Shown piece after piece: positions 41,286 through 49,286 of a stretch of DNA of 64,000 nt (position 1 is its first letter; each line of letters starts with the position of its first letter). The stretch is from positions 930,001 through 994,000 of the forward strand of contig NZ_JAHXYZ010000001.1 in the NCBI RefSeq assembly GCF_019969685.1, given 5' to 3'. The notes beneath the pieces are model-generated. The model was not told where the DNA came from. It did not search any database and worked only from the letters and a program-made list of their open reading frames with translations. This DNA is from Microbacterium sp. EST19A. GTDB taxonomy: Bacteria > Actinomycetota > Actinomycetes > Actinomycetales > Microbacteriaceae. The position numbers and the translations under genes are program-made.

Positions 41286-42317
41286 CTAGAAGCCGCTCGG
41301 AACTTCGATCTCGCCGTCGACGACCTTCTGCTTGTAGTCGTCGATGGCCTGGATGACCGCGTCGGGCACGATGCCCTCGTTGTCGTCGAAGGTCAGGCCG
41401 ACGCCGTCATTGGCCAGACCGAACTCCGTCGTCTTGCCGTAGGCGAGCGTGCCGGCTTCGTCGTCTTCGACCGCCTGCACGATGGATGCTCCGACGTGCT
41501 TGAGCATCGACGCGAGGATGTGGCCCTTCTGCAGCGCATTCTGATTGCTGTCGACGCCGATCGCGTACTTGTCGGCATCCGCTGCGGCCTGGAGCACGCC
41601 GACACCGGCGCCGCCGGCGACCTGATAGACGACGTCCGCACCCTGGTCGAACATCGCCTTCGCCTGGTCGTATCCCTTGGCGGAGTCGCTGAACGAGCCC
41701 ACGTAGCTGACCAGGACCTCGACGCTCGGGTCGACCGCCTCTGCTCCGGCTCGGAAGCCCGCGGCGAAGTCGTTGATGACCGGGATGTCCATGCCGCCGA
41801 CCAGGCCGATCTTCTTGCTGCCGTCCGCGAGCGGGAAGTCCTCCGTCTGCGTCGTGGCCAACGCCGCGAGCACGCCGGCGAGGAACGACCCCTCGTTCTG
41901 CTTGTAGGTGAGGGACGCGACGTTCGGGGCGTCGATCACGCCGTCGTAGAAGATGTAGTGCTGGTCGGGGAACTTCGGCGCGACCTCGGTGATCGTGTCG
42001 GATGCCGTCGAGCTGCCGATCACGACGACGTCGTTCTGACCGGTCGAGACCGACTGCAGGTTGGCCTTCCACTGGGCGGGGTTGTTCGCGTCGCCCTGAA
42101 GGGTCGTGGCCGTGTAGCCGTCGGACTTCAGCTGCGCGATGCCGCTCTCGGCGTCGTCGTAGAAGCTCTGGTCGCCGAGCGCGCCCGGGACGACGTTGGC
42201 GACCGAGCGTGCTCCGTCGTCTTCGCCTCCGTCCTCGCTGCTCGGGGAGCTGCACGCGCTCATGCTCAATGCGAGCACGGCAGCCGCGGCGATGAGGCTG
42301 TACCGCTTGATGTTCAT
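41286..42317 (-). CDS. BMP-family nucleoside-binding lipoprotein
   Basis: 343 residues. The lipoprotein signal peptide ends LSMSACS with the acylated Cys near residue 22. The mature part is a BmpA/Med-type periplasmic-binding fold: SVANVVPGALGDQSFYDDAE, HYIFYDG, GSFLAGVLAAL, KIGLVGGMDIP, and VGVDSNQNALQKG. BMP proteins of this type bind nucleosides. It sits between a nucleoside hydrolase gene and the fused transporter gene in the operon, supporting purine or pyrimidine nucleoside uptake. The start at 42317 is chosen from the signal peptide and a GGGAAAG site. Confidence 0.92.
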   Translation of the reverse strand: MNIKRYSLIAAAAVLALSMSACSSPSSEDGGEDDGARSVANVVPGALGDQSFYDDAESGIAQLKSDGYTATTLQGDANNPAQWKANLQSVSTGQNDVVVIGSSTASDTITEVAPKFPDQHYIFYDGVIDAPNVASLTYKQNEGSFLAGVLAALATTQTEDFPLADGSKKIGLVGGMDIPVINDFAAGFRAGAEAVDPSVEVLVSYVGSFSDSAKGYDQAKAMFDQGADVVYQVAGGAGVGVLQAAADADKYAIGVDSNQNALQKGHILASMLKHVGASIVQAVEDDEAGTLAYGKTTEFGLANDGVGLTFDDNEGIVPDAVIQAIDDYKQKVVDGEIEVPSGF

Positions 42318-42373
42318 GGACTTTCCCTTCGGGTGGGTGGTGCTGTGGTGGGTGAGGAGTGCGTGGGTCGAGG

Positions 42374-43351
42374 TCAGACCTTGGCGGCGGTGAGGCGCTC
42401 GGTGGAGTCGACGATGAGGTCGGCGAAGCGCTGCCAGTCGAGACTGATGGCGACATCCGTGCGGTAGTCGACCTGCTCGCTCGCTGTTCCGCCGAAGTGG
42501 CGCATGCCGGAGGCGCTTTCGAAGTTCGCGACGGTCTGCCCCTTGGTCCATCGGCCTTCGAGCTCGACGCGCACGTCGGCCTTCTCGACGGTGATGATCG
42601 ACGGATCGATCACGGCGGCGACGCAGCAGGCGTCGTGGATCGCCGGGTACGGGATGTCGAGCAGACCGTTGTGGGTGGTGTGCACGAAGTCCCAGGTGTC
42701 GAGGATGAACTGACTGATGTCTCCGCCGATCGCGCGGACCCTCTCCTGGAGCTCCGGGGTGGCGAGGGCCTGGTGCTGCGTGAGGTCGAGGCCGATCATC
42801 GTGACGTGCCAGCCCGCGGTGAACACGATGTGCGCGGCCTCGGGATCGGCATAGATGTTGAACTCGGCAGCGGGAGTGATGTTGCCGCGCGTGTAGGCCC
42901 CGCCCATGACGATGACCTGCTTGACGCGGTCGATGATGCGCGGCTCCTTGCGAGCGGCCAGAGCAATGTTCGTGTACGGGCCGACGGGCACGAGGGTCAC
43001 CGTGCCGGGCTCGTGCGCCATGACCGTCTCGATGATGAAGTCGACGGCGTGCCGGGGGTCGAGATCGAACGATGCCGGCGGCAGGTACGGTCCGTCGAGG
43101 CCGGTCTCGCCGTGGATCGCGTCCGCGATGATCTGGTCGATGAGGATCGGCCGCTCGGAGCCTCGGGCCACCGGCACCCGGATGCCGAAGGCCGTGCAGA
43201 CCGACAGGGCGTTGCGGGTGACGTTGTCGACCGTGTGGTTGCCCGAGACGGTGGTGATGCCGAGCAGATCGATCTCCGGGCTCGCGGCGGCCAGCAGGAT
43301 GGCGATCGCGTCATCGTGTCCGGGATCGCAGTCCAGGATGATCTTCTCCAT
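42374..43351 (-). CDS. Nucleoside hydrolase (copy 1)
   Basis: 325 residues of the inosine-uridine-preferring hydrolase family. The calcium-binding cluster DCDPGHDDA lies near residues 7-15. GNHTVDNVTRNAL, VPVGPYTNIAL and the C-terminal DPSI with its Asp also match. It splits imported nucleosides into base and ribose. It is preceded by a 181-bp region with a perfect palindrome and two LacI-type half sites, and GAAGGAG lies before the ATG. Substrate preference relative to copy 2 cannot be read from sequence. Confidence 0.93.
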   Translation of the reverse strand: MEKIILDCDPGHDDAIAILLAAASPEIDLLGITTVSGNHTVDNVTRNALSVCTAFGIRVPVARGSERPILIDQIIADAIHGETGLDGPYLPPASFDLDPRHAVDFIIETVMAHEPGTVTLVPVGPYTNIALAARKEPRIIDRVKQVIVMGGAYTRGNITPAAEFNIYADPEAAHIVFTAGWHVTMIGLDLTQHQALATPELQERVRAIGGDISQFILDTWDFVHTTHNGLLDIPYPAIHDACCVAAVIDPSIITVEKADVRVELEGRWTKGQTVANFESASGMRHFGGTASEQVDYRTDVAISLDWQRFADLIVDSTERLTAAKV

Positions 43352-43373
43352 GTCACTCCTTCGTGTGCAAGCT

Positions 43374-43392
43374 GTTTCTCAGACTGAGAAAC
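43374..43392. promoter_or_regulatory. Perfect 19-bp palindrome upstream of nucleoside hydrolase 1
   Basis: GTTTCTCAGACTGAGAAAC: nine paired bases around one central A, 23 bp before the ATG. The overlapping AAACGATT (43389-43396) is a candidate LacI half site. The palindrome may be a separate operator or an attenuator hairpin. Confidence 0.6.
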
Positions 43393-43472
43393 GATTTACG
43401 CTGCGTTTCACCCATGGAACGACGAACGAAGGGGAGTGTCAAGGGCGTTATCGAGCTGTGACAGATGTGCGT

Positions 43473-43480
43473 AAACGATT
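43473..43480. promoter_or_regulatory. LacI-type operator candidate, internal
   Basis: AAACGATT within GTAAACGATTGC, about 120 bp before nucleoside hydrolase 1. It matches the LacI-family core (central CG flanked by A/T) and the site at 44491-44502. Confidence 0.45.
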
Positions 43481-43532
43481 GCTCATCTTCGTCGAAGGAC
43501 GCGGTGAAGAGGGCCGCCCGACGGGTCGGGGG

Positions 43533-44465
43533 TCAACGGAGAGCGGTGACGGCGTCTTCTACGAGGTGCCAGAACCTCTTGACGTCCAGCTCGAGCGCGA
43601 CCGTCGCGTTCTTCGGACGATGCGCGAGCTCCAGGAGATCGACGACCGTCGCGCCGCGCGTGTGCTCGCCGGTCAGTTCGATATCGATCCGGGCTTGACG
43701 CACCGTCGCGACCGCAGGATCGATGATCAGCGCGATCGTGATCGGGTCATGCAGCGGGCCGTCCGGCATGTCGCCGAAAGCGTCATACGTCGAGCAGAAC
43801 TGCTCGAGCAGGTCGGCGCCGAAGAGACCGGTCGCGTTCCCGATGCCCCGGATCCTGGCACGCACCTCGCGAGTGATCAGCGCCTGATGCGAGATGTTGA
43901 GCCCGACCATCGTGAAGGGGATCCCGGATCTCAGCACCACATCGACGGCTTCGGGATCGGTCGAGGCGTTGAACTCCCCGTAGGCGGAAACGTTGCCACG
44001 AGCGGTGGATCCGCCCATCCAGACGATGCGCGCGATCCGCTCCATCAGGTCGGGGTGGCGCTCGATCACGAGCGCGATGTTCGTGAGCGGGCCGGTCGCC
44101 GCGATGGTCACGGGCTGCTCCGCAGCCCGCAGCACGTCACGGATGAGCTCCGTCGCGTCACGGTCGTCGAGAGCCATCGCCGGCTCCGGGAGTTCGACGC
44201 CGCCCAGCGCGTTCGACCCGTGGATCCAGTCGGCGGTCTTGAGCTCCTGGGCGAGGGGGCCGGCGGCGCCGCGCGCGATCGGCACGTCGAGCACACCCGC
44301 GATCGTGCACGCCACCCGCGCATTGAGAGACGTGTGCTCGATGGCCCCGTTGCCGGCCACGGTGGTGATCGCGCGCAGATCGATCGACGGATCTGCCGCA
44401 GCCAGCCAGATGGCGAACACGTCGTCGTAGCCGGGGTCGCAGTCGAGGATGACGGGCGTGGGCAT
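43533..44465 (-). CDS. Nucleoside hydrolase (copy 2)
   Basis: 310 residues of the same family as copy 1: DCDPGYDDV near residue 8, then GNGAIEHTSLNA, GPLTNIAL and VWMGGS. The products are clearly paralogous but well diverged, suggesting different base preferences (purine versus pyrimidine nucleosides). It is the first gene of the minus-strand nucleoside operon and divergent from the LacI regulator across 99 bp holding the GTAATCGTTTAC site. A 181-bp gap with further operators separates it from copy 1, so the rest of the operon may also start separately. Confidence 0.92.
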   Translation of the reverse strand: MPTPVILDCDPGYDDVFAIWLAAADPSIDLRAITTVAGNGAIEHTSLNARVACTIAGVLDVPIARGAAGPLAQELKTADWIHGSNALGGVELPEPAMALDDRDATELIRDVLRAAEQPVTIAATGPLTNIALVIERHPDLMERIARIVWMGGSTARGNVSAYGEFNASTDPEAVDVVLRSGIPFTMVGLNISHQALITREVRARIRGIGNATGLFGADLLEQFCSTYDAFGDMPDGPLHDPITIALIIDPAVATVRQARIDIELTGEHTRGATVVDLLELAHRPKNATVALELDVKRFWHLVEDAVTALR

Positions 44466-44490
44466 CGTGAACCCTTCTGCTAATCTTCGT

Positions 44491-44502
44491 GTAATCGTTT
44501 AC
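44491..44502. promoter_or_regulatory. LacI-type operator in the divergent promoter
   Basis: GTAATCGTTTAC is palindromic at 10 of 12 positions around a central CG, the usual form of LacI/PurR-family operators. It lies 26 bp before nucleoside hydrolase 2 and 62 bp before the LacI gene, so it could control both. Confidence 0.65.
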
Positions 44503-44564
44503 TTGAGATCCGATTTTACATCCGGATTCGTCCGCGGGCGGCGGTTGTCGAGACAGGAGATGCC

Positions 44565-45581
44565 GTGAAGTCGAATGTGACCCTCTCCGATGTCGCCGCA
44601 GGCGCCGGGGTATCGATCGCCACGGCATCCCGAGCGCTCGCCGGCAAACCGCGCGTATCCCGGGAGATGGTGGACAGGGTGCGGGCCGTCGCCGCGGAGC
44701 TCGGCTACCGCGTCGATCCGATCGCCCGGGCACTCCGCGACGGATCGAGCCGTCTCGTCGGGATGATCGTCCCGGTGATCAGCATCCCGTTCTATGCGCA
44801 GCTGATCGACGCCGTCGAGGAAGAGCTCAGTCGCGCCGGCTTCGAGCTGCTCCTCGCCGACTCCCATGGATTCGTGGACGAGGAGGTGCGGCGGCTGCGG
44901 GTTCTCGGCGATCGCCGTGTCGACGGCATCCTGATCGTCTCCTCGGATCGCACGGCGTCGATGCCGTCGATCTCCAATGTGCCCGACGACATCCCCGTCG
45001 TCACGGTCGATCGCGCGCTGGACAAGCCGATCGCCGATTTCGTCGGGGTCGACAACGAGCTCGGCATCCAGCTGCTGTTCGAGCACCTCGTCGAGCAGGG
45101 AGTGACCTCGGTCGGCTACGCCGGAACCGACGACGCGACCACGAGCGGCGTCGAGCGCTGGCAGAGCTTCCACCGGCTCGCCCGACGACACGACATCGAG
45201 GTGGGCGCGACATTCCGCGGCGAGTTCAGCGTCGAGAACGGCGTCGCCGCGGCCGACCACATCCTCAACGCCGGGCCGCTGCCCGACGCGATCATCGCGG
45301 GGTCCGATCAGATCGCGGTCGGCCTCGTGTCGCGGCTCCGGGAGCGCGGCCATGACGTCCCTCGCGATGTGCTCGTCACCGGCTTCGACGGCGGCGAGCT
45401 CTCTCGGGTCTTCTGGCCGACGCTCACGACCGTGGTCCAGCCCCTCTCATCGATCGCGGCGGATGCCGTCGCCGTGCTGGTCGACCGGATCCAGGGCGGG
45501 ACCGGAGCCCTGCGCCGCAACCGCCTCGCGCCCGAGCTGCAGCTCGGCGGATCGACATCGCGGGAGTCCGCGCGCGACTGA
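44565..45581 (+). CDS. LacI-family regulator of the nucleoside operon
   Basis: 338 residues. The N-terminal helix-turn-helix and hinge (residues 1-60) read VTLSDVAAGAGVSIATASRA, ending in the minor-groove segment before DGSSRLVGMI. The periplasmic-binding-like effector domain (about 60-335) includes LLADSHG, DGILIV and VTGFDGGELSR. It starts at GTG with AGGAG before it. It is divergent from the nucleoside hydrolase operon and probably represses it until a nucleoside, ribose or base binds. Confidence 0.9.
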   Translation: MKSNVTLSDVAAGAGVSIATASRALAGKPRVSREMVDRVRAVAAELGYRVDPIARALRDGSSRLVGMIVPVISIPFYAQLIDAVEEELSRAGFELLLADSHGFVDEEVRRLRVLGDRRVDGILIVSSDRTASMPSISNVPDDIPVVTVDRALDKPIADFVGVDNELGIQLLFEHLVEQGVTSVGYAGTDDATTSGVERWQSFHRLARRHDIEVGATFRGEFSVENGVAAADHILNAGPLPDAIIAGSDQIAVGLVSRLRERGHDVPRDVLVTGFDGGELSRVFWPTLTTVVQPLSSIAADAVAVLVDRIQGGTGALRRNRLAPELQLGGSTSRESARD

Positions 45582-45607
45582 TCGCGCCGCCAACTACGCG
45601 CCGGCAC

Positions 45608-46726
45608 TCACATCCACTTGCTGCGCTTGAAGACCCAATACAGAATCGCCGCGAACGCCACCATGGATCCGATCGCCAGGGGATATCCGAACGTCCAGTG
45701 CAGTTCGGGCATGTTGTCGAAGTTCATTCCGTAAATCGCGCCGATCAGCGTCGGTGCGAAGAGGATCGCAGCCCACCCCGAGATCTTCTTCATGTCCTCG
45801 TTCTGCCGCTGCGCGACGAGCGTCGAGTTCACGCTGAGGATCTGCGAGAGCGACTCACGGTACTCGCCGACCTTCGTATGCGTGCGGGTCAGGTGGTCCG
45901 AAACGTCCTCGAGGTAGACCTGCAGCTGATCGGGGATCTCGTACTTGCCGAACCCGGCCGAGAGAGCTTCGAGCACCTCGGTCATCGATGAGGTCGTGTG
46001 CTGCATGTCGATGACCTCCTGACTGAGGCGATAGATGCGTTCCGCGACCGCGGCGTCTCCACTGAAGACCTGGCGCTCGATCTGCTCCTTGTCGACGGCG
46101 AGCCCGTGGAGCACCGGAACGTACCCGTCGACGATCGCATCCAGAAGGCGGTAGACGACCGCTTCGGGGCCCAGTCGCAGCAGGTTCTCGTCGGCGAGGA
46201 GAGTGCGCTCCCTGCGGGTGGAGCTCATCACCTCCTCCTCGTCGAAGTCGGTGCCGTCGGTGCCGTCGATCCACCGCTTGTCCTGGCAGAGCACGGCCAC
46301 GGCGCCCGGCCGGACGAGCATGTGGAACTCGGCGAAGTCGATGTCCTCGTCCTCGTCGATGTACCGAGCCGACCGCACGACGAGGAAGAGCACGTCGCCA
46401 TAGCGGTCGACCTTCGGCCGCTGGTGCGCATGCAGCAGATCCTCGCGGAGGAGCGGATGCAGCTCCCAGGCATCGGCCAGCTCGGTGATCGCGTCGGGCG
46501 TCGGCGCCGGGTAGAAGAGCATCGTCATGCGATCGTCGGCGCCGCTCGCGAACTGCAGCCCGTCAGCGACGGTGGCTTCCTGCGGCGCGACCGCGGGATG
46601 CCCGTCGGTGACGTAGCGCATGAGGTGCGGCACGTCGGCCGGGGCCTGCACCGCCGTCGCCGCGCGACGACGCAGAGGCGCCAGACGGCGAGGAGCCGCT
46701 GTGCTCTTGTTCTCCTGTGTCACCAC
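45608..46726 (-). CDS. corA: CorA-type magnesium/cobalt transporter
   Basis: 372 residues. A large cytoplasmic alpha/beta N-terminal domain and long helices (about 60-300) lead to two C-terminal membrane spans. The selectivity motif YGMNF lies between them, and the basic tail FKRSKWM follows. CorA forms a pentameric channel for Mg2+ or related ions. It starts at one of two adjacent GTG codons. The first 30 residues are basic and Ala-rich, longer than in E. coli CorA. It stands alone, converging with the LacI gene. Confidence 0.92.
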   Translation of the reverse strand: MVTQENKSTAAPRRLAPLRRRAATAVQAPADVPHLMRYVTDGHPAVAPQEATVADGLQFASGADDRMTMLFYPAPTPDAITELADAWELHPLLREDLLHAHQRPKVDRYGDVLFLVVRSARYIDEDEDIDFAEFHMLVRPGAVAVLCQDKRWIDGTDGTDFDEEEVMSSTRRERTLLADENLLRLGPEAVVYRLLDAIVDGYVPVLHGLAVDKEQIERQVFSGDAAVAERIYRLSQEVIDMQHTTSSMTEVLEALSAGFGKYEIPDQLQVYLEDVSDHLTRTHTKVGEYRESLSQILSVNSTLVAQRQNEDMKKISGWAAILFAPTLIGAIYGMNFDNMPELHWTFGYPLAIGSMVAFAAILYWVFKRSKWM

Positions 46727-46770
46727 GCACCCCTTCTCCGAGCTGATGCTCTGCCCAGACTATGCCCGGC

Positions 46771-48510
46771 TCATCCCGCCTGCACGGGAAGCTGCAGGTA
46801 CGACGCGTGCGCGCCTCCGGTGTGGATCACGTGCTCGCCGCTGTTCTCACCCACGTACTCCTCGATCGCCGGCATCAGCGTGCCCAGCAGGTTCGCCGAA
46901 CTGATGATGAATCGCAGCTGCTCGCCGGGGTGGAAGGCGAGACCGACGGGGAAGAGGTCGATCTCGATCTCGACGATCTCCCCGGGGGACAGCTTCTCGA
47001 TGCGGTCGAACGTGTGCGCGGGCACATCGTCGGTGGAGAGCACCGCATCGAGGTGTCGGGCCGAGACGCGCAGGCGTCCGTCCGCCCCCTTGTACTTGAG
47101 GATCGTGGCCCCGTGATCGGTCAGGTCGTGCGCCATCGCGCTCTGGTTGGGCACGGTGAATGCGGCGAGCGGCGTGCCGTATCGGTCGAGCTTCTGCACC
47201 AGCACGAACAGGTCCATGTCGTCGGAGCCCCTCGCCTCGACCCACAGGTGCGCCTTCGGGTAGCCGACGAGCACCGTCTCCTCCTCGAACCGCGTGAGGA
47301 AGGACACGGCGTTCGGGTTCGACGCGACCGCGTATGACACCGGCACCTCGTCGTCCGGCGCCTCGGTCACCAGCATCCGTCGACGCCCGTCCAGGTAGAA
47401 CCTGGTGGAGGTGACATCCGCGGGCGGGAACGAGTCCGCTTCGATCTCGATGCGGTCGCCGCCGGCGAGGTCGAGCACGGAGTACCGCACCCGGGCGGTC
47501 TGCGTCCAGTCGTTGTCGACGCCCTTGAGGTAGTGATCGAAGAAGCGCCGCAGGTCTTCCACGTTCCGCTCCTCGTAGTAGTCGGGCCATTCCTGCGTGT
47601 TGTGGATGCGCAGCCACTTCTCGTCGGAGGCGATGCGGCGCCAGGCGCGGAAGGTGCCGGCGGTGTGCAGGGTGTTCGAGTAGCTCGCGACGATGTAGGC
47701 GGGAACGGTGATGCGGTCGAACGCCGGGATCTTGTCCTCCCACAGCTCGTTCATGAGCGGGTACTCCTCGACCTCGCGCAGGATGTCCTCCTTGCGGTTC
47801 TTGCCGAAGAAGCTGCCCTCCTGCAGCTGGCGGGCGAAGCCGATATCGGGCATCCCGCCCCGCTTGACGAGGTCGCGGTAGACGTCGCTCACGCCCTCCC
47901 AGGGGTTGATGGCGGCGAGGTGCGGCGGCTGCTCGGCGGCCGCGAACCACTGCGAGACGGCGAGGTACGAGGTGCCGCTCATGCCGACCTTGCCGCTGCA
48001 CCACTCCTGCTCGGCGAGCCACTCGATCACGTCATAGGCGTCGAGACCGTCCTGCCGGTCCCACAGCACGCTGTCGCCCTCGGAGTCGACGACGCCGCGG
48101 ATGTCGGGGTTGCAGATCGCGTACCCCTGGGCCACCCAGTAGGCGGGGTCGGCCGCTTCGAACTTCTCGAGTCCGGAGACGATGGAGTTCGGAAGTCCGA
48201 CGAGGCCGAAGACGCCCTTGACGCTCATCGAGGTGCCCTGCCCCTTGCCGTACGGGCTCCACGCGACGATCACGGGGACCGGCTCGTCGGTGACAGGACG
48301 GAAGATGTCCGCATGGATCGTCACGCCGTCCCGCAGCGTGATGGCGACGTCCTTGTCGAACACGACGTCGACAGGCAGCGGCCGGAACTGCGGGGCAATC
48401 TGGAAGCCTGCCTCGAGCACGCGGGTTCCCTGTTCGAACGGCGTGAGGATGCCGGTGCGCGGTGCGGGCAGCGGGCCGGATGCCGTGTAGATCTTCTTGT
48501 CCTGGCTCAT
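46771..48510 (-). CDS. CocE/NonD family hydrolase (X-Pro dipeptidyl-peptidase S15 type)
   Basis: 579 residues. The N-terminal alpha/beta-hydrolase has the nucleophile motif GMSGTSYLAV with Ser181 and a preceding DIRGVVDSEGD strand. The C-terminal jelly-roll domain (about 350-579) includes HLWVEARGSDDMDLFVLV and ends in the short HTGGAHASYLQLPV. These enzymes cleave esters or amides; cocaine esterase is the model. There is no signal peptide. The start at 48510 follows AAGGAG. A TetR-type gene and operator lie divergently upstream, pointing to induction by the substrate. Confidence 0.9.
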   Translation of the reverse strand: MSQDKKIYTASGPLPAPRTGILTPFEQGTRVLEAGFQIAPQFRPLPVDVVFDKDVAITLRDGVTIHADIFRPVTDEPVPVIVAWSPYGKGQGTSMSVKGVFGLVGLPNSIVSGLEKFEAADPAYWVAQGYAICNPDIRGVVDSEGDSVLWDRQDGLDAYDVIEWLAEQEWCSGKVGMSGTSYLAVSQWFAAAEQPPHLAAINPWEGVSDVYRDLVKRGGMPDIGFARQLQEGSFFGKNRKEDILREVEEYPLMNELWEDKIPAFDRITVPAYIVASYSNTLHTAGTFRAWRRIASDEKWLRIHNTQEWPDYYEERNVEDLRRFFDHYLKGVDNDWTQTARVRYSVLDLAGGDRIEIEADSFPPADVTSTRFYLDGRRRMLVTEAPDDEVPVSYAVASNPNAVSFLTRFEEETVLVGYPKAHLWVEARGSDDMDLFVLVQKLDRYGTPLAAFTVPNQSAMAHDLTDHGATILKYKGADGRLRVSARHLDAVLSTDDVPAHTFDRIEKLSPGEIVEIEIDLFPVGLAFHPGEQLRFIISSANLLGTLMPAIEEYVGENSGEHVIHTGGAHASYLQLPVQAG

Positions 48511-48579
48511 GATGGGCTCCTTCTGTCTCGTCCGGGGCGGTCCGAACCCTCGGTGCGCCTGCCGGTCGACATTCATCAT

Positions 48580-48597
48580 ACAGAACAAGTATTCTGT
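48580..48597. promoter_or_regulatory. TetR-type operator candidate
   Basis: ACAGAA-N6-TTCTGT is a perfect inverted repeat in the divergent promoter between the CocE-type hydrolase and TetR genes. It lies 70 bp from the hydrolase ATG and 96 bp from the regulator ATG. Confidence 0.6.
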
Positions 48598-48692
48598 TTA
48601 GCTAGAGGGCGGTGAGAAGCCTCGCACCACATGACACGATGGATCCGCGTGCGATCGGATCGCCGCCGAGATCAGACAGGACGGACGCCGAG

Positions 48693-49286
48693 ATGCCGCG
48701 ATTGAACGAGGCGACACGCGTGCAGCGCCGAGAGGCCATCGCCGTGGCAGCCATGCGCTGTTTCGCGCGTGACGGGTTCGCGAGCACTTCGATGGCGGAC
48801 ATCATCGCCGAGGCGGGCTCCTCCGCCGGATCGGTCTACTCTCATTTCGCCAGCAAGGCGGAGCTGGTGCGGTTCACCGCGTCGAGCGCCATGAGTGAGT
48901 TGGTCGCCGCCGCGAGTGGGGGCCTGCCGTCCGAGCGCGGGCCGGCAGTCATCCTCGCGCACCTGCTGGAGGCGAGCGACCGATCCACGCGTGCGCGGTC
49001 CCTCCTGCAGATCTGGGCGGAGGTGCCGCGCGACCCCGAGCTCGAGGAGATCGCGACGCACAATCTGGCCGACCTGCGCGCGCACATCAGCGATGCGCTC
49101 TCCGACTGGTGCCGTGACTCGACGCGGAGCGCCGCCATCTCGGGCGATCAGGATGCCGCGGCACAAGCACTCGCCGACGTCATCCTGACCTCGCTCCAGG
49201 GCTACCTGGTGCGCGTCACGATCGATCGCTCGATCGATTCGCGAGCGCTCGCGTCGCGGCTGACGGGCGTGCTCGAGGTGCTCTAG
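48693..49286 (+). CDS. TetR-family regulator
   Basis: 197 residues from the ATG at 48693. The helix-turn-helix (about 15-60) reads AMRCFARDGFASTSMADIIA, then GSVYSHFASKAELV. The C-terminal helical domain is the ligand and dimer part. Earlier in-frame ATGs (48612, 48639) would add up to 27 poorly conserved-looking residues and have no better ribosome site; 197 residues is typical. It probably represses the divergent CocE-type hydrolase gene through the ACAGAA/TTCTGT dyad. Its end overlaps the converging beta-mannosidase gene by 4 bp. Confidence 0.85.
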   Translation: MPRLNEATRVQRREAIAVAAMRCFARDGFASTSMADIIAEAGSSAGSVYSHFASKAELVRFTASSAMSELVAAASGGLPSERGPAVILAHLLEASDRSTRARSLLQIWAEVPRDPELEEIATHNLADLRAHISDALSDWCRDSTRSAAISGDQDAAAQALADVILTSLQGYLVRVTIDRSIDSRALASRLTGVLEVL

